A stretch of DNA of 64,000 nt, taken from Voacanga thouarsii (lineage: Eukaryota; Streptophyta; Magnoliopsida; Gentianales; Apocynaceae). Made by a program: the position numbers and the translations under genes. Shown here one piece after another: positions 37,341-48,379 of the stretch; positions within the stretch are counted from its first letter, which is position 1; every line of letters starts with the position of its first letter. A model generated the notes under the pieces. It made no database searches and was not told where the DNA came from. It worked only from the letters and a program-made list of their open reading frames with translations. The stretch spans positions 124,001 to 188,000 of the forward strand of contig JANUWF010002066.1 of the NCBI GenBank assembly GCA_026120185.1, read 5' to 3'.

Positions 37341-40300
37341 TAGCAATGGCACTGGGCCGGGCCGGGCCTGCTCAGCAGCCCGAGACTATTCACCGGTCCG
37401 GTCCGATCCTAGGGCCCGGGCCGGTCCAGGGGATAAAATCCCTGGCCCATCACGGGCCGGCCCGCCTGAGAGAGTCGTTACCCAACGGCTCTCTCTGCTT
37501 TTTTTTTAATTTAGTCCTTTAAATTTTTTTTTGTAGTTTAGCCCCTAAAACGGCTGAAGTAGTTTTTTTTTTTTGCAATTTGGTCCTTAACCTCCAAAAC
37601 TCTATAAATACCCCCCAATTCAACCCAAAACTCATCAACATTCTCCAATTCTCTCAAACTCTCTCCAATTCTCTCTTATTTCCATTCATCTTTCTCTCAT
37701 TATCCTCAAATTTATTCATTTTCTCTACAAAGAGTATTAGAATAGAATTTATTTTTGTGTTAATACTCTTTCAATTCATCAAGAAAGTCTTCATATTTTG
37801 GAAGATTGTTGAGTAGCGGAATAGTGGATACAAGAAGTAAAAAGCTCAAGTGCTCAACAAAGTATTGTTATTCTTGAATTTTGGTCATCAACAAGTTAGT
37901 ATTTCTTAATCTTATATTCTTTTATTTTAGCTTTATTAGTTGTTTATTTGTTTTAGTTATTTGTTTAATTTTTAAATTAATTTGTTATTTATATTTTTCA
38001 ATTCTCTTATTTCATTATTTGTTAATACTTTTTTTTGAACTTTTATTTGAATTTTGATTGCTTGTTTTTTTTTAAGAAATAATGGATCCAAATAAATATC
38101 ATCATTTTTCTTCATCCCAATCATCTGCACATTTTGATTTTAATATAGATCCAACTTTGAATTTAATAAATAATGAAATAGGTAATGAAGATGAAGGTCC
38201 TAATAAGCTTAGTGTTAGTATTTCACAATCACAACCAACTCCAATAATTAATCCCGACGCATCTAATATAGGTGAGGATGATGTTGAAACAACGGATGTT
38301 ACAACTAAAGCAAAAACATCTGTGGTTTGGAATCTTTTTGAAAAAGATAATGATAGTGATAGGGCAACATGTAAAATTTGTAGAGCGGTATATGCACATA
38401 AGAAGGGAGGAGGGACGAGAATATTAGTTAGACATATGAAAAGGTCACATAATGATTGGTTAGAAAACTTACTTAAACAACAACAAATACGTACTATAGG
38501 AGGTCAAATGGTTGGTAATTTTCAATATGATCATAGAAAAAATAGAAATGCATTTGCTAAAATGATTGTTCAAACTAAATTACCTTTTAATTTTACAGAA
38601 AATCCACATTATGAACAATATATGCAAAATAATTGTCAACCAGCATGGAAAAGAATTCCTAGAACAACATTAAAAAATGATATAATAAAGATATATAAAG
38701 AAATGAAAGAGTATCTAATTGCTATGTTTGATTCTTGTAATTGGAAATTTTCTCTTACTTGTGATGGTTGGACTGCAATTACTAATGAATCCTATTTATG
38801 CATTACATGTCATTGGATAGATCATGATTGGTTAGTACAAAAAAGAATTATTTGTTTTAAATTATTTGAATATCCTCATGTAGGTAGTAGTATAACTAGA
38901 ATGATTACTCAAACATGTCGTGAATATAGGATTTTAAATAAAATTATTTCTATTTCTTTAGATAATGCTTCAAATAATGATTCTGTCATAACAATTTTAA
39001 AAAATACTATGAATCCTATGTTAGATGATATTTTATTTCATACTAGGTGTGCTTGTCATATACTTAATTTTTATGTTAAAGAAGGATATAAATATATTGA
39101 TAATATTGTTAATATAATTAGAAATGTTGTTTTATTTATTAAAACATCCCCAACTAGGCAACAAAATTTTAAGGCATTATGCCGAGAACAAGGTGTATCT
39201 TTTAAAAAATTTAGATTAGATTGTAAAACTAGATGGAACTCAACTTTAGATATGTTTGAAAGTGTTATACCTTTTCAAAACCAACTTATTGAATTTTGTA
39301 ATAGTAATAATTTTCAACCTCCACTAACTGAAGCTCATTTTAAAAATTGTACTGCACTTTCAACATTTTTATTTACTTTCAAATAAGCTACTGAACTTTT
39401 ATCGAGATCTTATTATCCCACTACTCATCATATTCTTCCAACACTTGCTAAGGTAGTACATATTTTTGGTGAATATATGTATCATCCCCAATATGGTTTT
39501 TTTATGAGAAGTATGTTTGAAAAATATAAAAAATATTATAAAGATATTCCTATTTTATATTGTATGGCATTGTGTATGGATCCTAGAGTAAAGACGCCAG
39601 GTTTTCATAGTATTATTGAATATTTATATGAAACATTAGATTTTGATGAATCACAAGCACTTAAACAATGTATGATAAAAGACATAAAAGATAAAACAAC
39701 TAAAGCTTTATCTGACATGTATCATTTGTATGAGTTTGAGTCTTCTTCTTCTAGTTCTCCTAGTTTAAGTAGGCAAGTTTCATCATTTAGTAGTCACTTT
39801 CAACCTCCATGAAAATCTACCTCATCAATTTCATCAGTATTTAATCCATGGGGTATTATGAAACGTAAAAAAAGATCGACTACTACCTACAACGAGATTG
39901 CAATTTACGAGATGCAGCCATTGGTAGAAAATAAAGATCAGCATTTTGATATTTATGGTTGGTGGAAGGCTCATGTAAGTCAATATCCCATTTTATCAAA
40001 AATGGCACGTGATCTTTTGACACCACCAATCTCTACAGTGTCATCAGAAAGCGTCTTCAGTGAGAGCGCTCAAACAATCGATGAAAGAAGATCTCGATTG
40101 GCTCCTCAAACTTTGGAGATGTTAATGTGTTGTAGTAGTTGGTTTGCAGCCAAAGATAGGACGGCTAATTCGTGAATTATTGATGATGACTCAGATGATG
40201 AATGGGGTGAATCAAGTAGTTAGTTTAGTATTTTTGTAATTAGAAATTTAGGATAAGTAATATTATGTATTTAATTTTATTTTTAGGATATTTATTATAT

Positions 40301-40633
40301 TTTTAAATTTTAATCATTGTAATATTTTTAAGAGGTTTAGGCATCAAGTCCCCCTCTTATGTAATCTTTATTTTATTAATTAATAAAACAGGTAAGGGTC
40401 CAAGCCAAACCCCCCACCACTTCAAGGTGGCTTATTTATAATTTTAAAAAATTATGTTAAGTAGGGGGAAAAAAAAAGAGGAATAAGCCATGGGCCGGCC
40501 CGCGGGCCACACGGGCCTAGGTCCCGGTCCGGTCCGGTCCCGGGCCTTCGGCCCGGGACCGGCCCGCCTTCCCGGCGGGCCAGTCCTCGGGCCCGGCCCG
40601 AAACCGTGCGGGCCGGCCCAGTTGCCATTGCTA
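37341..40633 (+). mobile_element. hAT-superfamily DNA transposon, 3293 bp, TSD CCTACCGC
   Basis: Terminal inverted repeats TAGCAATGGCACTGGGCCGG and (right end, reverse complemented) TAGCAATGGCAACTGGGCCG match except for one inserted A. Perfect 8-bp duplications CCTACCGC flank it (37333-37340 and 40634-40641). About 100-130 bp at each end are packed with GGGCCGG and GGTCCGG motifs, in contrast to the AT-rich interior. One transposase reading frame lies inside. Size, ends and duplication are those of a full-length hAT. Confidence 0.95.
38082..40175 (+). pseudogene. hAT transposase, full length with two in-frame stops
   Basis: One frame of 697 codons runs from ATG 38082 to a stop at 40173. It is broken only by TAA at 39384-39386 (codon 435) and TGA at 39810-39812 (codon 577). 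Domains are a BED zinc finger (Cys97, Cys100, His118, His123), an RNase-H-like core with candidate catalytic Asp228 (L-T-C-D-G-W-T) and Asp294 (S-L-D-N-A-S), and the C-terminal hAT dimerisation region. The last reads W-W-K-A-H-V-S-Q-Y-P-I-L, then S-T-V-S-S-E-S-V-F-S with candidate Glu656. No frameshift was found. The TGA may derive from CGA by methyl-cytosine decay. The element could be moved only with transposase supplied elsewhere, unless the stops are sequencing errors. Confidence 0.93.
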
Positions 40634-40877
40634 CCTACCGCGGTTGCGCACGCTCCAATCTAGCCACCTTTGAAAATCAGAAGGAGAGATATTTATTTTA
40701 AAACCTCGAGATTGGGACAGGGCGCAACCAATGCCGGCTAGGGCTGCTGGAGCCAGCGCCGGCCCTGCCCTGGAATCCCTATTCTTGTTTTTTTTATAGT
40801 TTTTTTATGTTCTCTTCTGTTGCGTGCTCCATGTTTCCCGTTTTCCACGCCTTCACTCGAGTAATCAAAAGGCTAAC

Positions 40878-41555
40878 TTAGTTAGTTAGCTCTACTAACT
40901 TTGAAGCAATGTCCGGTTGAGTGATAATTTCATGAACTGCAGCTCTTCTACTTCCCACTGTCTTTTGTTGAGAATTTCTCACTAAATTCTCATAGATACT
41001 TTGCATCTCTTGAACATTTTTATCTCCTGGATATCCACATGCAGCAGTATCTACTAAAGTCTGACATATAGGAGTTAGTTCTTCATAAAAAAATTGAGTA
41101 ATCAACAAAAGAGAGAAGCCATAATAAGGACACTGGGCCAATAACAATTTAAACATGTCCCATGCTTCATGAAATGCCTCTCCTTCCCTTTGCGTGAAGA
41201 AACTAATCTTGCTTCTATAATCCATGATTTTCTTAAACGAATAATATTTGAACATGAACATCTCATAAACCTCATCCCAAGTGCTCATGGATCCTTTTGG
41301 TAAACCTAGCAACCATTGTCTAGCATCCACTTTTAAATAGTATGGGAAACATCTGAGTTTCAATACCTCTTCAGAAAGGTTGTTCAAAGGAAATATTTGC
41401 ACTGTACTGTAGAATTCGTGCAAAAATCCCAAAGCATCCTCAGCTTCCAATCCATTAAAAGTTGGAAGTAGATGAAGATGGAAGTTCTTCAACTTATAAT
41501 TCCTTGTAGTATTACCTAACCTAATACATGACGGATTAATAGTAATGGTGGGCAT
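40878..41555 (-). pseudogene. gypsy gag (retrotransposon gag domain)
   Basis: A 225-codon open frame with F-H-L-H-L-L-P-T-F-N-G-L-E near the start, then D-A-R-Q-W-L-L-G-L-P, T-W-D-E-V-Y-E-M-F and F-F-Y-E-E-L. These are the hallmarks of the capsid-like gag domain in Athila/Tat-type elements. The reading frame ends shortly before the solo-LTR insertion at 40860. The gag continues on the other side near 35730, where short Cys-rich stretches remain. Confidence 0.88.
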
Positions 41556-41856
41556 TTGTAAATCCCTTAGTCGAGGATGAGGCTCCCAAGGGAGCCAGTA
41601 GTTGTAACTGGTTATCTAACCCATCATCATGTGCTTAATTTCCTTAGTTATTAGCCATTGCTTCAGCCCTCCGGTTAGCTTGATTTTACCTGCAAGTACA
41701 CTTAATTTTAGAATCAAATGGTATTAAATCCACAATACGATTTCTAGACATGCACTACTGAACAATTTATCCACAATATGCACACTTGAGCAAATAAAAG
41801 CAAAAACAAAAATCAAATCAGAATTATAATTAAAAAAAAAGTTTTCAATTTACTAA

Positions 41857-41874
41857 TCCCCGGCAACGGAGCCA
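41857..41874 (-). other. primer-binding site, tRNA-Asp type
   Basis: On the minus strand TGGCTCCGTTGCCGGGGA lies six bases inside the LTR. From memory this is 17 of 18 bases complementary to the 3' end of plant tRNA-Asp(GTC), the usual primer of Athila/Tat elements. Confidence 0.85.
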
Positions 41875-41880
41875 AAAATT

Positions 41881-43087
41881 TGATAACCAATTTGGAGCAC
41901 TAGCAAGTGTACTAGATCTCGTTTATAGTAACAAGGTCGTCCCACAAAGATTAAAAATTAAAACTCTTCCAATGAAATTAATTCTAACTTGAATTAAAAG
42001 AAAACAAAGATTTCAATGATTGTTATTTATAATAATTAAATTGAAATAATTAAACTAGCACATTCTTTGGGTAAAGATTGTAATGAGATGATCTAAGGCA
42101 CATGAATTCACTAGATTAACTATTATATTATCAAAGCGACATGTTATTCTAGAGTGTACTTTGTCAGTCAATCAATGTTTAGAGTTAACCAATATCATTT
42201 TTCAAGGTATATTAATTCTATCCCCCCCCCCCAATAACCCAATTATATTTCTATGTTGAATTCAATTCAAACGAACGCATTCACAAACGTGACTTTCTAA
42301 CGATTACACAAATCATGCAAATATATTTTATTTCAGATGTAATCTGTAGTCTGATTACTTGTCCTAATTAACTAAGTCATCTTTCGAATTCTCCTAGTCA
42401 GTGATAAATCAATATGAATAGTGATCAGGCATTCAATTGCTCTAAGTACAATAATCAGATAAAGACTTAGTAACACCCTTTAATTAACGAAATCAAAAGA
42501 TAATATAACAATCAATACTAGCTACATAACGGCCTTAGAATAATAAATTAATACATAATTGAAGAGAAATTCTAGAACAAATTAAAAAAGAATACATGAG
42601 AAAACATCATAGTGTCCTAATAAAATCTCCAAGTTTGTCCATGAGTAGCCTCCAATACGCGTCCAACACTGGAATGCCCTTTCAAAATTACAACAAAAAT
42701 CCCTAGAAGATAATACCTAAATCTAATGTAAAGGAAAAAAACAAAAGTCGTCTTTGGTTGCTGAACTCCCTTCAAAAACCCCTCTGCTTCGGGCTTTATA
42801 CTTTTTGCCTCATCGAACCAAACTGAAACCTTTGCTGGAATCCATTGGAGAGTTCAATCCGGTCCCTGATTGATGAATCTGGCCCATGAATGTACTCTCC
42901 TAATAATGTGAACTTTTGTAATTCACTCTTCAACACTTCAACTTGTACGTTTAGTGTTCAAGTCTCTAGAAACACCAAATAAACGCGAAAAAAAGTAAAT
43001 TGTCCAAATAAAGCTCATATTGCATTAAATTATAATATAATTTATTTAAAAATCACCCAATATATTCAATGTAATATCACTACATCA
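41881..43087 (-). repeat. 5' LTR of the gypsy element
   Basis: 1207 bp, TG...CA, collinear with 30055-31769 apart from the MITE. A C homopolymer at about 42222-42232 marks a small difference from the other LTR. Confidence 0.93.
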
Positions 43088-43494
43088 CTAAGCTCATTTG
43101 TCTTATTGCGAAATACCTATTTGGTGCCTATCACATTTATGTTCTTTAGTATGGGCACAAACTCTCATATATTATTTCTTTCAGACATTGCAATTCTTCC
43201 TGTATTACGATAATCCAATGCTCATCTATCAAGGCTTTTTTAACATGTTTTGGCTCCAGTATTGAAGCATAATAAGCATATTTAACTATTTCCTTTTAAT
43301 CAACTTTTAGTTTCTCTCTGGTCTTTTTAGACTCATCAAGATTTCCAACGATCAATTTAGATGGATTATTCTTCTTAATTCTGGATTATGGTATTTTCTG
43401 TTAAACATCTTCCTGTTCTTTGTCAAAATATTTTTTATCTCCTATGTTGACACTTTTTGAAGTTATGATTTTATTGTCACTTTAAACAATCTTC

Positions 43495-43785
43495 TCACCA
43501 TCTCCATGCGTTATCAACTTCCTTTTGTTTTCTATGGAATATCTTCAACAACAACATTGATGATTCCATGACTAATTGACTTCTTTTGTTAAACACTAGA
43601 AACACTCTGCTATTGTTAGAATATCTAAGAAAGATTCTTTCATCGCTTCTTGCATCAAATTTTCCCAATTGTTCTCTATCATTCAAAATGTAACACTTAC
43701 ATCCAAACATATGAAAGTAATTTAGTTGCAACTTTCGATCATTGCAAATTTCATAGGCAACATCTATGTGACATCTTTTTGGCAT
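43495..43785 (-). pseudogene. copia integrase, C-terminal part
   Basis: Contains a L-N-Y-F-H-M-F-G-C-K-C-Y-I-L-N-D-R segment followed by G-K-F-D-A-R-S-D-E and F-L-R-Y-S. This is the conserved region after the integrase core in Ty1/copia polyproteins. Interrupted further upstream. Confidence 0.85.
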
Positions 43786-44492
43786 TCAACATGACTCTTG
43801 CCATTTCTTGCATGGTTCTATTCTTTCTCTCAACAACAGCATTTTGTTGAGCTGTTTCAGGTGCTAAAAACTCCTATTGAATCCCATTCTCAACACAGAA
43901 TTATTTAAACAATTTGTTGTCAAATTTTCTTCCATGATTACTTCTCAATCTTTTCACTTTTACTCCTTTCCAGTTTGTAGATTTAGACACAACTTTTGAA
44001 AATTTTTAAATGCTTTTAACTTTTAACTCAGAAAACTTATCCAAGTGAATCTAAAGTAGTCATCAACATATACCATAACATACTTTCTTCCCACCAATAC
44101 TCTTTGTCTGAGTTGATCCAAATAGGTCCATGTGCACTAGTTCAAGAATTGATGTCATGACAATGTGTTGAACTCTCTTGTGTGTTGACTTGATCTGTTA
44201 CCACTCTGACATGCGGCACAAATAGTTTTTTAGACTTATCTAGCTTAGATAATCTATGAGCAGCTCTTGTGAAATTTAGTGTCTCAATCTGCTTAAAATT
44301 AACATGCCCTAATTTTTTATGCCATACTTCAACTTCATTAGATTTAGAAAATATACAGTTATAGGAATTTGACCTGCATATCTAATAACAATTGTTAAAT
44401 ATCTTATTTCCAAAAATCACATAATTCTCAATTTTGTCAACAACAAAACATTTAACTTTGTCAAAGTTAACCACAATATTGTCATCAAATAG

Positions 44493-44702
44493 CTAGCTAA
44501 TACTTCTCAGATTTCTCTTTAGACCATCAACATGCAAAGTTTTGAGTTTTAGCATACCTTTAATGTTCAATATACCACTTCCAATGACTTTATTCTTTGA
44601 GCAATCACCAAATGTGACTAATCCACCACTTTTGCACTCATAATCTACAAGAAAGTTCTTCTTTCCTGTCATATGTTTTGAGCAATTTCTATCAAGTACC
44701 AT
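44493..44702 (-). pseudogene. copia protease / pre-integrase fragment
   Basis: The frame begins near L-D-R-N-C-S-K-H-M-T-G, which corresponds to the D-S-G-C-S-x-H-M-T-G protease active site with Asp-Ser-Gly degraded. It continues into the V-T-F-G-D-C-S-K and V-I-G-S-G motifs of this family. Confidence 0.85.
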
Positions 44703-45332
44703 ATATCCTCCATAGTAGCCTTTAGAGACATATGAACAATATGTGCTTTAATTTCAACCTTTTTGATCCATATGCGCTTCATCTTCGGAGACTTCTTACC
44801 ATTGTCAAACTCAAGTTTGATAGGCTTATAACCATTTTGGAGATCTTTGAATCGTTTCAAACATTACTTCCACTTATGACTTGCAAGAGAATAGTAATCA
44901 CAGTAAACAAGGGGTTTCTTAGGCCTTTGTTTAAACTTCCTCAATTGTCCTTCTTCTCTACAATAGTTAAATTCATATGATGTGCAATATTTAATTTGTT
45001 AGACTTATCATAACACAAACCTACGGAGAATTTCCAAGAAAGAGAACTTCATCCAATTTTGCCTTTTCAGCATTTAGTCTTGTAATGGCTAATTTAGCAT
45101 CTATTAGCATTCGACTAGTTTGCTACAATCACTAATTACTGTCTTCAATTCCTCCTTAGTTTGTTCAACCTGCTTTTCATAGAGCTCAATTTTTCGTTGT
45201 TGATTGTTGAGCAAGTGTTGAAATCCTTCAACTTACTTCTTCAATATTTTGATCTGCTCCACACCTTCACACTATTTTGAGTACAATAATTCACATTCCT
45301 CTAAAAGTGTTTCTGGCGACATCTCTTCATCA

Positions 45333-45731
45333 TCAAGATTCATCCACATTATCTTCAACTGCTTCTTCTGGTAGTTTTACTTTTAGAATCAAGTCCTTCT
45401 CAATCACTGCATTGGATGTAATATTGTTTGATTGACCAAAATCATCTATTCCATCAGAACTAAACTTAGCAAAATAATCCAATGCATCATCATCACTATC
45501 ACTCAAAGTGATATTGTAAGACTTATTTATTAAATTTTTCTTTAAACTCCCTCTGTTAACTCGAATATGACCAATTCCACCACATTCATAATATTTTGGT
45601 TTTTTTTTTTTTTTTTTTGCAATCTTGATGTATGTGAATTTTTGTTTTGTATTAGCCTTTTGCTGAACTTTAGGTTTTTTGTTGAATGGTCTACCAAAGA
45701 ACTTGTTTATCTGCTTACGCTTCCTCAGCAT
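45333..45731 (-). pseudogene. copia gag zinc-knuckle region
   Basis: A Lys-rich frame containing Y-Y-E-C-G-G-I-G-H-I-R-V-N-R, a CCHC knuckle with the first and last Cys changed. An acidic tail follows. It lies in the expected place between gag and protease. Confidence 0.75.
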
Positions 45732-46111
45732 TTTTTGTTGAATCTGTTTATAAGCAAACCTATTTTTTTCATTAGAATATTTGTTCTCACCAGACTATTC
45801 TTTAGTTTTTAGTGCAATACTTTTTTTTTTTTTTTTTTTGGTTGTGATTGAAGATTTATCTCATAAGTTTGCAAGGAACCTATTAGTTCATCTAAGGATA
45901 TTGTTGAAACATCCATGCATTCTTCAATGGCAGCAACTTTTGCTTGAAATCTTGGTAGTAAATATCTCAATGTTTTCTAAATCAACCTTTTCTCTAAATA
46001 TTATTCTCCAAGGTGAAAAGCTTGATTGGTAATATCTCTTAGTTTGTTACCAAATATGGCTACAGTCTTATGTTCACTTAGCCTTAGTTCCTTGAACTCG
46101 GTTGTCAACAT

Positions 46112-46363
46112 CTATTCCCTAGGCATCCGAATAGTTCTCATTCCTTTATATACTATTTGTAATTTCTCCCATGCATCTTTGATAGTACGACAAGTTAAGA
46201 TCAACTTAAATTCCTTAGGTCCAACAGTAGTAAAAATTGCATTTAATGCCTTAACATTAGCATTATTAAGGCTACACTCTTCTTTTGTCCAGTCCTCAAT
46301 CGATTTCAATTTTGCTTCACCAAAATTAGTGCCAGTCTTTACAAAGGTTTTCCACCCTTTCAA
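46112..46363 (-). pseudogene. copia gag (UBN2-type) fragment
   Basis: Contains W-T-K-E-E-C-S-L-N-N-A-N-V-K-A-L-N-A-I-F and C-R-T-I-K-D-A-W-E-K-L-Q-I-V-Y-K-G, the conserved core of the UBN2 gag polypeptide of plant copia elements. Confidence 0.85.
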
Positions 46364-46560
46364 AACAGCTTTTCAGGACATAGCGTCAAAAGTTTTGATG
46401 AAGATTTCCATTCTGGTTTTTCAATAAGCATATTTTGTGCTTTTCAGTAATGACGGTCGAGTCGTTGAAGCTCCTTCTTTTACTAGTCCAAACATGTTTT
46501 TCAAATCAACTTTCATGATTTCACCTACTATGCTAGTAGCAACTTCAATATGATGAACCA

Positions 46561-46571
46561 CTCTGATACCA
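46561..46571 (-). other. primer-binding site, initiator-tRNA-Met
   Basis: On the minus strand TGGTATCAGAG lies two bases inside the LTR edge, an exact match to the complement of plant initiator tRNA-Met 3' end. Confidence 0.85.
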
Positions 46572-46573
46572 AT

Positions 46574-47505
46574 TGTGTGATTTGATTTGTTAACTTCCTG
46601 AGATTTTGTTAAAACTTCCTATTATAGTTAAGTTAGTTTGACAAATTGTAAAACAAAAAAATTAATAAATCAAGTAAATTGGTAACGCAATTCGACTATC
46701 AACAAGTTTACGTCTGCAGATCCATAACCAATAAAAAGATCCACTAAACTTTAACAAAAATTATAAGGATAACACTTATCTCAAATCACCAAGTGATCCC
46801 TAGTGGGCTTTAAAGAACACAACACAATGCTTTTTATGTCAAACTCACAGAAGACCATTATTGAACTTAACCATCACGATTGAACTCCTATCAATGAATG
46901 TTGTAGCAACTTGATAGGTTCTCATTTGACTTCAAAAACCTTTCCAGCCAAAAGGTAATTTCACATAAGAAGTAATTCCAAGATCTATCAAGAAGATAAA
47001 TAATGTAGAAGTAAACAAACTTGAATCACTAATGCAAAAGTTAACAGTGAATAACTAAAGCTCTTATTAATGGTATTTGCATAAGATCCTCTCAGAATAT
47101 AAATATGAATTTTACACTATCTTTTACTCGACTCCTCAAAGACTATTCTCAAGAATTCGTCACACTCCTTTTGCTTTAGAGTCAGTTTTTTATATTTCTG
47201 ACAGAGGTACTATATTCTCATTGGATTAAGAGATTGCTAAAATATTTCTCTCTCTCATGTTTTCAAAACATTGCAGTCCCTCACATATACAAACTCATCT
47301 TTATCCATATAAGATTTTCAATAGATTCTGTTCAAAGATATTCTCAAGATTTGCTAAAACTCTTCTAGACATTAGCTTCTAAATTGTCTTCAAATTAATC
47401 CAACATAAAACTGTGTCAATATTTATTGTTTCCTAAACAAATTGTAACTCCAACATTAGATTGTCAAAATTCCTTGTTACAGATGCAATAGCAATGATCC
47501 TAACA
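46574..47505 (-). repeat. 5' LTR of the copia element
   Basis: 932 bp. On the minus strand it starts TGTTAGGATC and ends ATCACACA beside the primer-binding site. No partner LTR was found to the left, consistent with 3' truncation of the element. Confidence 0.75.
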
Positions 47506-47632
47506 ATATCTCATTTGGTTGAATGAATAATTGGGGCATATTACAAGAAATTGGATTATTACTCATCATTCTATATTTGATCGATTCCTTTGCCCTTATT
47601 CCAGGGGGAAAAAATAAAGAATGTTATCATGG

Positions 47633-48379
47633 TTTGATCCCATTGGTTCTTTTACTTACGTCAGATATATAATGAATTCTAAAATTTGAGATTTAAAAAC
47701 TGAATCTAAATTTAAATTTCACAATGGAATAGCCTTTCACTCTTTTGTTAAAGAAATGAAGATACTCTTGTTTTGATGATGTAAATATGATATTAGAAAA
47801 ACTAACGTTTTAAAAATAACTTTTATTATCAATGAAGAATTTATATTGATTTTATTAACCCATAATTTGCATCCAAAATATTACAATTTGATAAATTGTG
47901 ATTAGTGTAATTTATTATTTATGGTTAAAATTTAATTAAATTAATGTTCCAATAAAGTGATGGAATATTTATAATTTATATTTTTAAAAGCTTTGATCCC
48001 ATTAGTTCTTTTACCGATGTCAAACATGTAATGAATTCTAAAATTTGAGCTTTAAACACTCAATCTAAATATTGAATCTAATTTTAAATTTGACAATAGA
48101 CTGGTATTTCATCCTTTGTTAAATAAATGAAGATACTTTTTACGCTATCGTTTTGATGATTACCTATGTAAATATGATATTAGAAAAACTAAGGCTTTAA
48201 AAATAATTTTTATCATCAATGAAGATTTTATATTAATTTTATTAATCCATAATTTTGCATCCAAAATATAACAATTTGATAACATGTGATTAGTGTAATT
48301 TATAACTTATGGTTAAAAGTTAATTAAATTAATGGTTCAAGAAAGCAATGAACTGTTTATAATTCATATTTTTAAAAGC
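47633..48379. repeat. tandem duplication, period 359 bp
   Basis: Two head-to-tail copies (47633-47991 and 47992-48379) both start TTTGATCCCATT(G/A)GTTC and end TTTTTAAAAGC. They are about 85-90 percent alike by eye, with small insertions in the second. AT-rich, no ORF. Confidence 0.88.

Larger units (their letters stand above)
35737..40855 (+). mobile_element. solo LTR (about 1.8 kb) with a hAT inside, TSD CTCGA
   Basis: Starts TGTTAGGATGTATACCC at 35737 and ends CCTTCA at 40855. It is flanked by 5-bp duplications CTCGA (35732-35736 and 40856-40860). Removing the hAT and one copy of its duplication leaves about 1818 bp of noncoding LTR. No internal retrotransposon region or second LTR is present, so this is a solo LTR formed by recombination. 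A related copy lies in opposite orientation ending at 54870. It interrupts the gypsy gag-pol between 41555-40878 and 35204. Confidence 0.85.
30055..43087 (-). mobile_element. Ty3/gypsy element (Athila/Tat-like), complete ends, nested insertions
   Basis: LTRs at 30055-31769 (3') and 41881-43087 (5') start TGATAACC and end CA. The element is flanked by a perfect 5-bp duplication CTAAG (30050-30054 and 43088-43092). By eye the first 370 aligned LTR bases differ at roughly 7 percent of positions. The internal region has a tRNA-Asp primer site, gag, protease, an integrase C-terminus and a polypurine tract. Reverse transcriptase, RNase H and the integrase core are missing. It hosts a solo LTR with a hAT inside (35737-40855) and a MITE in the 3' LTR. 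Confidence 0.92.
29559..47505 (-). mobile_element. Ty1/copia retrotransposon, decayed, split by a gypsy element
   Basis: Minus-strand order from the right is LTR 47505-46574, tRNA-Met primer site 46571-46561, gag (about 46400-45330), protease/pre-integrase (about 44700), integrase (about 43800) and reverse transcriptase. The last is cut at 43092/30050 by the insertion 30055-43087. Frames join across the insertion: the right side ends in N-E-L-S and the left continues D-I-T-K-N-M-A-R-L-V-A-Q-G-Y-K-Q-V-E-G. RNase H and the 3' LTR are missing on the left. Numerous stops and frameshifts make it inactive. Confidence 0.85.

Noticed and set aside
46026..46427. 133-codon plus-strand ORF
   Set aside because: Antisense shadow of the copia gag (46112-46363 minus), whose family motifs are clear.
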